Assembly (NCBI RefSeq): GCF_963082655.1
Contig: NC_081555.1
Coordinates: 94,442,914-94,506,913, forward strand
Origin: Stomoxys calcitrans
Lineage: Eukaryota > Arthropoda > Insecta > Diptera > Muscidae
Direction of reading: 5' to 3'
Length of the DNA: 64,000 bases
Part shown: piece by piece, positions 56,111 through 64,000 of the stretch
Layout of the letters: each line of letters opens with the position of its first letter
Position numbering within the stretch: the first letter of the stretch is position 1
Position numbers and translations under genes: made by a program
The notes under the pieces: model-generated
What the model saw: the letters and a program-made list of their open reading frames with translations, nothing else
What the model was told of the DNA's origin: nothing
Databases searched by the model: none

Positions 56111-56732
56111 CTTTTTATGCCTACCATCATAGGATGGGCGTATACAAATCTTGTCATTCCGTTTGTAACATCTCGAAATATTGATCTAGGACCCCAGAAA
56201 GTATATGTATTCTTGATCGTTTCCACATTCTGAGTCGATGTAGCCATGTCCGTTCGTCCGTCCATCTGATGTATATCGGTGGGGATTAAAAATGGGCCAT
56301 ATCGGTTTCGATTAAGGTATAGCTCCCATATAAACCGATCTCCCGATTTGACTTCTAAAGACTCTGTAAGCCGCAATTTTTGCTCGATTTGGCTAAAATT
56401 TCGCATAGATTGTTCTGTTATGAATCTCAACAACTGTGCCAAGTACGGTCCCAATTGGTCAAGAACCTGATATAGCTCTCATATAACCCGATCTTCCCAT
56501 TTGACTTCTTGAGCCCTTGGAAGCCACAAATTTTGTCCGTTTGGGCGAAAATTTTGCATATAGTGTTCCGTTATGACTTCCAGCAACCTTGCTAAGTAGG
56601 GTCCAAATCGGTCTACAACCTGATATAGCTCCCATAAAAACCGACCTCCCGATTTGACTTCTCGAGCCTCTGGAAGTCTCAGTTTTCATCTGATTTGGCT
56701 GAAATTTTGCATCAAGTGTTCTGCTATGGCAT
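56111..56732 (+). mobile_element. INE-1/DINE-like element, 3' truncated
   Basis: TTTTTATGCCTACCATCATAGG start, AACATCTCGAAATATTGATC, CATGTCCGTTCGTCCGTCC, then three or four units (AAACCGATCTCCCGATTTG). Broken off at a LINE fragment after GTTCTGCTATGGCATGG. Confidence 0.68.
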
Positions 56733-56984
56733 GGTCCTATATTCCAATGGCATGGAGGGAGGTCAGGGTGGAAGTTTTACAGGCCCATTGGTCTGTAATC
56801 GTTTTTGTTCAAAATACTGAAAAGACTGATGGCCATAAAGGTGAGATAGAGAGACTGACGACAGAGAATTTCAGTGGGGCACAACACGCATACCTCATAG
56901 GCAGGACGCTGCAGACGGCGAAGTTCACAAAGTGGTACGAAAAGTCAAGACGTCTCTCTGACAGAAAGTGTACACTATGGCGGC
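56733..56984 (+). pseudogene. LINE reverse transcriptase fragment
   Basis: Translates to YIPMAWREVRVEVL ... EKTDGHKGEIERLT ... QHAYLIGRTLQTAKF, which aligns with YTPKAWQEARVVFILK ... and QHAYVKGRSVDTALHEV of the LINE at 63600-63870. Only these RT finger/palm blocks remain, sandwiched between two DINE-like elements. Confidence 0.7.
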
Positions 56985-58650
56985 CTTTTTATACCAATCA
57001 CCGAAAGATGGGGGTATATTCATTTTGTCATTCCGTTTGCAACACATCGAAATATCCATTCCCGACCATATAAAGTATATATATTCTTGATCAGCGTAAA
57101 AATCTAAGACGATCTAGACATGTCCGTCCGTCGGTCCCTCTGTCTGTTGAAATCACGCTACAGTCTTTACAAATAGAGATATTAAGCTGAAACTTTGCAA
57201 AGATTATTTTTTTTTCATAAGCAGGTTAAGTTCATAGATGGGCTATATCGCACTATATCTTGATATAGCCCCCATATAGACCGATCCGCCGATTTAGGGT
57301 CTTAGGCCATTAAAAGCCACATTTATTATCCGATTTTGCTGAAATTTGGGACAGTGAGTTGTGCTAGGCCCTTCGAGACCCTTCTTCAATTTGGTCCAGT
57401 TCAGTCCAGATTTTGATATAGCTGCCATATAGACCGATCCTCCGATTTAGGGTCTTAGGCCACTAAAAGCCACATTTATTATCCGATTTTGCTGCAATTT
57501 GGGATAGTGAGTTGTGTAAGGTCCTTCGACATCCTTCGTCAATTTGGTCCAGGTTAGTTCAGATTTGGATATAGCTGCCATTTAGACCGATCCTCCGATT
57601 TAGGGTCTAAGGCCCATAAAAGCCACATTTATTATCCGATTTTGCTGAAATTTGGGACAGTGAGTTGTGTTATGTCCTTCGACATCCTTCGTCAATTTGG
57701 CCCAGATCACTCCAGATTCGGATATTGCTGCCATATAGAGCGATCCTCCGATTTAGGGTCTAAGGCCCATAAAAGCCACATTTATTATCCGATTTTGCTG
57801 AAATTTGGGACCGCGAGTTGTTTTAGGCCCTTCGACATCCTTCGTTAATTTGGGCAGGATCGGTCCAGATTTGGTTATAGCTGTCATATAGACCGATCCT
57901 CCGATTTAGGGTCTTGGGCCCATAAAAGCCATAAAAGCTGAAATTTGGGACAGTGAGTTGTCTTAGGCCCTTCGACATCTTTCTTTAATTTGGCCCTGAT
58001 CTCGGTTTTAGGTTTTGGGGCCATAAAAGGCGCATTTATTGTCCGATGTCGCCGATGTTTGGGACAGTGAGTTGCGCTAGGCCCTTCGACGTTCTTCTTC
58101 AATTTGCCTTAGATCGGTCCAGATTTGGATATAGGTGCCATATAGACCGATTTCTCGATTTAATATTTTGGGCCCATAAAAGGCGCATTTATTGTCCGAT
58201 GTTGACGAAATTTGCGACAGAGAGTTAAGTTAAGCCCCTCTACATATTTCTGCAATTTGGTCTAGATCGATCAAAATTTGCATATAGCTGCCATATAGAC
58301 CGATATCTCGATTTAAAGCCTAGGCCCCAAAAAAGGTGCATTTAAAATCCGATTTCACTGAAATTTGACACAGTGATTTATGTTAGGCTTTTCGACATCC
58401 ATGTTGTATTTGTTTCAGATCGGTTCATTTTTAGATATAGCTTCTAAAAACACCAATATTTTGTTATACACAATTGAACAATGACTTGTACTTATAAGTA
58501 TTTGGTCCAAATTGGTACATATTTCATTATAACAGCTATGGGACATAAGGTATGCTATTTTCACCGCATTTTGATGAAAGGTACATATATACCCGAGGTG
58601 GTGAGTATCCAAAGTTCGGCCCGGCCGAACTTAACGTCTTTTTACTTGTT
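56985..58650 (+). mobile_element. INE-1/DINE-like element, full length, second unit type
   Basis: TTTTTATACCAATCACCGAA start, GGGGGTATATTCATTTTGTC, CATATAAAGTATATATATTC, TTGATCAGCGTAAAAATC, CGTCCGTCGGTCC. About eight units follow (CCGATCCTCCGATTTAGGG, GCCACATTTATTATCCGATT, GGGACAGTGAGTTGTG). It ends with hairpin TTCGGCCCGGCCGAA (58615-58629) and TTTTTACTTGTT. Confidence 0.77.
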
Positions 58651-58854
58651 GGATATTGGAGATAGGATGAATAGACGCCGAACTACGATACACCCTATTA
58701 TCTCCCAGTGGACTAATAAAATGCTTTGTGGCAGGCATATTAAGGCGAATCTGGGAGATGGTGTGGTCAGAAGGCGGTTAACAAGAGGAACTCCCTACCC
58801 CGTCAATGCGCCAAACTGGCCACCGAGTGAACTCACAACCTAACCTAACCTTGT
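58651..58854 (+). mobile_element. Possible LINE 3' end
   Basis: About 60 open codons (GDRMNRRRTTIHPIISQW ..., with basic residues) end in a stop just before ACAACCTAACCTAACC, a tail like that of the LINE at 7376-7400. No domain recognised, so the call rests on the tail and position. Confidence 0.35.
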
Positions 58855-59792
58855 CTTTGGAAAAAACTTAACCGAAATTTTGTCTTCAGAGAAAATTGAA
58901 AATTTTGTTCCTAAAGGAAATTTAATATTTTTTTTTTTTTTTAAATTAGTTAAAATTTTTTATATAGATTTAAATATTAGCTTTTAAAATTATTTTGCAT
59001 TTTTATCCTTCAAATTTTCTAATTTACATTCCTTCGTTATGAATTATGCTTTTTACACCATTCTTCTATTTGTAGCACAAGGAGAACATGGTTCCCACTT
59101 TTCGATTACACACAAAAATACCAACTCTTCGTCATCACGAACGGAAATGAGCAAAAACTGAATAAATTTGATTAAAATCAAGGTATGTACCGCACACAAT
59201 GCACTTATTTCCATTCAAGCATGCATACACATATGCACATGTCCTGCTTTGCAAAATCTTAAATTAAATTAAAAGTGCGACACTTGTACATGTGAACAGC
59301 GCATATACAGAGAATGAAAAGGAGGAGTAGCTTTAAGTTTACTGCAAGTTCTCATAAATCCCTCGAGTGTTCGCACGCCGAACTCATAAAAAGGAATATT
59401 TAATAATGGCGTACACAACCACGTACTGGAATATAAAGAAGAAAAAAAAAATCCTTATATTACTCCCATCCTATGGAGAAAAAGGTGTCACGCAAAAAAC
59501 TATAAAGCATTCCTTATATCACACGCTCACACATGACACACCAAAAGAATTATTGCGTGATTTGCGTGTGTGCGATGTCATAGACAACCACAAGAACAAA
59601 GAAAGTCGTCTGATTTCATACACGCGCACACATACACACACGCAGGGTATCATATATACGGTTTAAATTTAAATTAATTTTTAAATCATCTTGTTGTCGT
59701 CGTAGAAGAGAAGTTATATGTAAAAGGGTGAAGCAAAAAAAAAAAAAAAACAATAAAAGGAAAAACACAAGGCAGACATTTTTTGTGATTAG
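58855..59792. other. Gene-free AT-rich sequence
   Basis: No gene recognised; Lys/Asn-rich short ORFs only. A (CA)-rich run lies near 59622-59642. Confidence 0.5.
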
Positions 59793-60018
59793 GATGGAGG
59801 TTTTGGGTGTGACAATATGTTCGAAAAATCTAATCGATGAGTTCCAAGATTGGATGGTCTCCATGGAGCATTCTTTCTCAGACCATCGCTACATTAGGTT
59901 AACTACATTAGCACGGCCAGCACCGAAACCGATAAACTTCAATAATAAGTTGAAAACCAAGTGGCCCAAATTCGGAAGACTACTCAGAAGAAGACTTGGG
60001 CAAGACTTGGGCTGTTGA
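59793..60018 (+). pseudogene. LINE endonuclease C-terminal fragment
   Basis: EVLGVTICSKNLIDEFQDW and MEHSFSDHRYIRL, with the SDH catalytic motif of APE-type endonucleases, repeat the piece at 62545-62660 of the LINE downstream. It stops after RRLGQD. It precedes the ORF1 of the next element, so it is a separate scrap or a duplicated leader. Confidence 0.7.
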
Positions 60019-60134
60019 GTGAAGTGGATGCGTTTTTATTTCGCTTCTCAAAGAAAAATAGTATATATCCGTATCTCGGAATAGGTACTACCCATTATGA
60101 AAAAAATTGTAAAGCCTTTTGGAGTAGGCTAGAA

Positions 60135-62004
60135 ATGGACTCCAAAGACTTAACATCTGCGGTGGTGGCCTCAGACCCTAGCGTGTTGTCCTCCCCTCCT
60201 ATAGGTGTGGGTGCCTTGGCACCTGTAGTCGAGTGTAATGCTTCAAGCGCACAACAAGTCGTCAGACTAATTAGTGAGGATGACACGGATAAACCAGAGG
60301 GATGCAAAGTTCGTCCCCAGCCTTTAAGTAAAGGTGGTGTTTCTGACTCGGATTCAGACAGTGACTGTGTCAATGAAACAGGTCATCGCAGCAGAATCGA
60401 GAGATGAGGGCATCTGGATGACGGCAGAGGTGAGCGATGGCTTTGCTAAGCTCACAAGCAGATCGAGAAAGTGGTCCGGTGCACGACGAAGAAACGAAGA
60501 AGACAGTGGAGTATGTACCGGCAGCGTAATCGGGCGAAAGTGCAGGATTCTGGAAGGGATAGAACAGACATTCCAAGCACTTCTACGGAAGCTGGAAAAA
60601 GAATCATATCTCACGAGCATAACACTGCTAAAATGCTGAAGAAGAAGAAAAAGAGCTCCCGCAATGGAGACTTCAGGCAGTGTCCTGCGGAGTTAAACAA
60701 AGTTGGAACAGGAACGAAGGAAGCGCGCATGGCCCCTGAGTCTTCATGGAGGACTGTGACTTTCAAAAAGGAAGCCACAGCCATCACGGAAGGGGAATAT
60801 GGTCGCGGAGAATGGTAAGGAGCCGCCCTCTTACGCCAGAGTGGCAAGGAAACACAACAGAGATGAGCTGACTTATGCAGTCATTAATATCGGCTGTGCA
60901 TCTGGTAGGATTCCACCAGATCATCGGTCCCAAGTGGAGGATATGGTTAACGATCGGATTTGTGAACATGTGTGGAACTCTGTAGAGGGTCCACCCATAC
61001 GGATTATGAGCTGCGAGTATGGAGGAGAGATCTTTATGCTGCGTTTCGTGTCAGCGGAATGTATTGATATCGTCAAACGGCTCGTCAGAGGTATTCACGC
61101 TTCATGGGAGGGCTCAAAGCTCGACCTGGTGAGAAAGATGGACATTCCCCAGCTCACAAAGGCGATGGTCTTCAGCAACGTATGGGGCAGTAAATTTGCG
61201 ACGGAACGCATGTTGGGATTCTTGGGCAAGCAAAATCAAGGTTTGGTCACAGAGAAGTGGGAGGTCTTCCACAGGGAGGAGAAGGAGGAAGGAACTCTCT
61301 TTGTGGTTGGCATTGATCAAGTCTCCGTGACAAGTTTGGCTAAGACTAATGACATGGCGTACTACGGGAGCAAAACTGACTTTTTCAAGATTGGGAAGAC
61401 TAGGATAGGCAGAAATTTTCATTCTGCGACACCAGGCCAAATGAAAAGAGACAAAGAGACAATCACGGCATCTCTCAATATTGGAAAGACTAGGAGAAGC
61501 AAAGATCCTAATATTAAAATATCAGGCAGTGCAGTGGCGTGAGACCCAACACAGCCTAACAAGCAGGAAACCGACGACGGACCCATCACCAACTTAAAGA
61601 TACGGAATACTGGGATAGGTAAAGAACCTAATGTTGAAAAATTATGCAGCGCAGGGACAAGAGACCTAATGCAACCCAACGAACAGGGAGCCGATGATGG
61701 TACTATCACCTACTCCCAAGAAGCCCATATACTTAAGATTTGGAAGGCTAAGATAGACAAAGATCCTAGTATTGGATCACCAGGCAGTACAGGGAATGGA
61801 AATCCAATACAGCTGAACGAACAGGGACCCTACCATGGAACCATTACCGACTTTATAAAAAGTCGGAAGACTAGACTAGGCAAAGAACCTAAAACGATGA
61901 CATCAGGCAATGCAGTGAGAGGAAAGTCAATGCAGTCTAAAGAACAGGGAGCAGACGATGAGATCATGACCTACTCCCAAGATGGCCATTTACTGGAGGA
62001 CTAA
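60135..62004 (+). pseudogene. LINE ORF1, DUF4780-like RNA-binding protein
   Basis: Begins MDSKDLTSAVVASDPSVL. Early frameshifts join an acidic/Ser stretch, a Lys/Arg-rich stretch (KKRRRQWSMYRQRNR; KKKKKSSR) and the main frame from 60799. That frame has GCASGRIPPDHRSQVEDM, PIRIMSCEYGGEIFMLRF, HASWEGSKLDLVRKM, GLVTEKWEVFHREEKEEG and TLFVVGIDQ. This pattern fits the DUF4780 domain common in insect retroelement-related proteins. One in-frame TGA (61540-61542) interrupts it, after which the same frame stays open to 62004. Four ~39-residue repeats (MQPNEQGADDGTITYSQ type) form the C-terminus. Role: nucleic-acid-binding partner of ORF2 during retrotransposition, by family analogy. Confidence 0.72.
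61489..62001 (+). repeat. Four in-frame ~117-bp coding repeats in ORF1
   Basis: Units carry GACTAGGATAGGCAAAGA, CCTAATxTTG, CAGGCAGTGCAGTG and GAACAGGGAGCCGACGATG. Each encodes about 39 residues; they are diverged but frame-preserving apart from the single TGA. Confidence 0.8.
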
Positions 62005-62006
62005 TG
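62002..62006 (+). promoter_or_regulatory. TAATG stop-start overlap of ORF1 and ORF2
   Basis: The TAA ending ORF1 (62002-62004) shares its last A with the ATG opening ORF2 (62004-62006), a -1 shift. The UAAUG arrangement is known to drive translation by termination-reinitiation in some insect LINEs (for example SART1). Confidence 0.8.
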
Positions 62007-63195
62007 ATTGAGGTTATCCAGATAAACCTCCACCGGAGCGAGACTGCTACACACGCTCTGATGGAGAAAATCAGCAAGGGCAAGATTCATATTGCCCTAA
62101 TTCAGGAGCCATGGACGACCCGGAACAAAGTTTCTGGACTCAACCATATCAACTACCAATTATTCTATGCTAACACTGGTACTCGGCCAAGGACCTGCGT
62201 TATTTGTCATAAAAATTTGAATTATGTGTTTTCCCCAGAGTTGTCAACGTCGGATGCAACAGTGGTGAGACAGGGAGACGGTGGAGTAGACCTGGCATCA
62301 CTTTATCTGCCTTCCGACTCTCCGACACCGCCACCCACGTCGGAGCTGCAACGGCTGGTGAGAAAAGCAAAACAGACAGGAAACGAGGCACTAATAGGGT
62401 GCCATGCGAACTCTCACCACATTTCGTGGGGTAGTCTAACACTAATAAGCGGGGCCAAGCCCTGGCAGAGTTCTTGAATACTAACGACCTAATAACACTT
62501 AGTATTGGTAACACCGCTACCATTGTTAATAGGATTAGGGAGGAGGTATTAGATGTGACGATATGTTCCGATCCGAAATCTGATCGATGAGGTTCAGGAT
62601 TGGAGGGTCTCCATGGAGCATTCTTTCTCTGACCATCGCTACATTAGGTTTAGAATAGCACGGCCAGGAATCCGATAAGCTTCCGCAGTAAGTTGAAAAC
62701 CAACTGTCCCAAATTCGGAAGACTACTCAAGAGAAGACTTGGTCAAAATAATTTAGATTGTCCAAGCATAGAAGAGATTGACGAGAATGTCAACAGGATT
62801 ACGACTGCACTGGTGGGGTCCTTCGAAGGTAGTTGTCCTCTTTGAGAAAGGAAATCAGCCCAAGAAAATCCCTGGATGAGCAGGGAGATTTGCAACATTG
62901 AGAAAGGGGTCCGCAGAATTTATAACAGAGCACGGCGTAAAAAAGCGGTAGTAAATTGGGATGTGTATTACACTCGGCTCAAGGAATACAATAAGATTAT
63001 CAGAGCGGTAAAACGTGTCTTCTGTTAGCTTTTCTGCGACCAGGTCGATAGCGTAAATGACGCCGCCAAGATGAAAAAGTTTCTCTCAAAAACCCATATT
63101 CAAACTGATACGTTAAGAGACGGCAATGGAGTGAGAACAGAGACAACGGAGGTCATATTGAGGCTTTAGATGAAAACGCATTTTCCGCAGGGTAC
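62004..63195 (+). pseudogene. LINE ORF2 N-terminal part: APE-type endonuclease and linker
   Basis: MIEVIQINLHRSETATHALM (catalytic Asn), IALIQEPW (catalytic Glu) and GCHANSHHISWGS, where the family normally has GCDANAHH, so the catalytic Asp is His here. A frameshift near 62475 follows, then FLNTNDLITLSIGNTATIV, LDVTICS and MEHSFSDHRYIRF (SDH motif) in further frames. The linker to about 63190 has many stops. Inactive. Confidence 0.78.
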
Positions 63196-63237
63196 TATCT
63201 GGTGTCCATCTGGCCAGATCAGATGGACACCAGATAG
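63195..63237. repeat. Perfect 18-bp hairpin at an inversion junction
   Basis: CTATCTGGTGTCCATCTG (63195-63212), a 7-nt loop, and its exact reverse complement (63220-63237). It marks where the LINE sequence switches strand. Confidence 0.9.
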
Positions 63238-63556
63238 TCGGCCTGCTTTTGAAGTAACGCCGGAAATATTCTATTAGGTCTGGAAGACTTAAATGGTTTG
63301 AAGCTTCTCAAGGCTTTCTTGGCCATAAATTCCGTTTTGATAAGCCTTCGATCAACCTCATTATTCCGGCATCTCCGTGAGTCCTGTCGTATCCTGCGGA
63401 AAATGCGTTTTCATCAAAAGCCTCAATATGACCTCCGTCGTCTCTGTTCTCATTCCCTTGCCGTCTCTTGACGTTTCAGTTTGGACATGGGTTTTTGAGA
63501 GAAACTTTTTTATCGTGGCGGCGTCATTTACGCTATCGACTTGGTCGCAGAAAAGC
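63238..63556 (-). pseudogene. Inverted segment of the LINE linker/RT start
   Basis: Read on the minus strand, 63556-63390 repeats 63028-63195 at roughly 93% identity (TTTTCTGCGACCAxGTCGAT ... CGCATTTTCCGCAGG). It continues into sequence normally following it (AACCATTTAAGTCTTCCAGA CCTAATAG, cf. a FKxSxGPDGIFPALLQK-like RT start). The ORF at 63377-63562 is antisense to this and not a gene. Confidence 0.8.
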
Positions 63557-64000
63557 TTCTAGGAGATACGTCTGATCTGGCCAAAATTTTCACAGCGTGC
63601 CTAGGACTTGCATATACTCCAAAAGCCTGGCAGGAGGCAAGGGTGGTGTTTATACTCAAGCCCGGCAAGGGAAGCTATGGGACACCAAAGGCCCACAGAC
63701 CCATAAGCCTTACGTCTTTCTATTCAAAACCATGGAAGGCATTGTGGATACCATGATAAAGAGTATGACATCCAGCGAACTGCTCAAATACAAACAGCAT
63801 GCCTATGTCAAGGGAAGGTCGGTGGACACTGCCTTGCACGAGGTTGTGCATAAAATAGAAAAATTCTTCGATGCCAAAACGTAAACTCTGGTGGTATGCA
63901 TTGACATCAAGGGGGCTTTTAACAAAGTGCGGATCGACATATTGATCCAATCCTTAGACCAGTACCGGCTGGAACGGGTCTTAAGACATTGGAAAAACCC
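63557..64000 (+). pseudogene. LINE reverse transcriptase domain, 5' part
   Basis: Blocks: LLGDTSDLAKIFTACLGLAY, TPKAWQEARVVFILKPGKG, AHRPISLTSFLFKTMEGIVD, LLKYKQHAYVKGRSVDTAL, then CIDIKGAFNKV (motif A with catalytic Asp). Stop at 63882 and a frameshift near 63720. The YADD/FADD motif lies outside the window. Confidence 0.82.

Larger units (their letters stand above)
60135..64000 (+). mobile_element. LINE with ORF1 and ORF2 (RT incomplete at window end)
   Basis: Order: ORF1 (60135-62004, frameshifted early part, DUF4780-like core, C-terminal repeats), TAATG overlap, ORF2 with endonuclease (62004-62660), linker, inverted segment (63195-63556), RT from 63560 to beyond 64000. Stops and frameshifts make it inactive. 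Related fragments are at 56733-56984 and 59793-60018. Clade likely I/LOA/R1-like; I cannot settle it without the RT core. Confidence 0.82.

Noticed and set aside
59367..59666. 99-codon Lys-rich ORF
   Set aside because: Low complexity in AT-rich DNA, ending in a CA repeat; no support.

Overview
The window is nuclear DNA of a higher (calyptrate) fly, most likely a muscid related to Stomoxys or Musca. This is inferred from AT-rich intergenic sequence, TATA+Inr insect promoters, GT-AG splice sites and repeat families: INE-1/DINE-like Helentron derivatives, mariner MITEs, tRNA-derived SINEs and I/LOA- and RTE-like LINEs. No database was consulted, so the species call is an inference. Most of the 64 kb is nested repeats; only three host coding units are supported.

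Host genes. (1) 16629-17453 (+) and (2) 23881-24705 (-) are single-exon, secreted, 274-aa paralogous trypsin-fold proteins. Both have lost the catalytic His and Ser (V/I in one, S/R in the other), so they are serine protease homologues. Each has a TATA box about 30 bp before its start site. (3) 53303-54867 (-) is one long internal coding exon with clean splice sites. It matches my recollection of the N-terminal region of the insect eye-specific diacylglycerol kinase (rdgA). Its flanking exons were not found.

Layout. 1-1.0 kb: RTE 3' end, a fold-back Tc1/mariner derivative, a LINE 3' scrap. 1.9-3.9 kb: a 21-copy palindromic 41/42-bp array beside a 138-bp satellite. 6-7.3 kb: inverted SINE pair and a MITE. 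7.4-8.8 kb: dead LINE (-) with RNase H. 8.8-15.9 kb: dispersed tandem families, DINE-like elements, mariner MITEs. 16-25 kb: the two protease homologues separated by 6 kb of repeats. 25-46.5 kb: more SINE, MITE and DINE-like elements, a 305-bp array, a higher-order minisatellite, a degraded RTE LINE and 3 kb of plain sequence (37.2-40.1). 46.5-52.6 kb: hammerhead-ribozyme-bearing fold-back elements bracketing a repeat block. 53-56 kb: rdgA-like exon and a very homogeneous 29-bp array in its upstream intron. 56-58.7 kb: two DINE-like elements split by a LINE scrap. 59.8-64 kb: LINE with ORF1 (DUF4780-like), a TAATG ORF1/ORF2 overlap, endonuclease, an internal inversion and the start of RT, running off the window.

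The most notable signal is a complete type I hammerhead ribozyme fold on the minus strand at 48120-48184: all three stems, the core residues and an AUC cleavage triplet. Related cores occur in a tandem pair of perfect fold-backs at 50.4-50.7 kb. They probably belong to a Penelope-like or other ribozyme-carrying retroelement.
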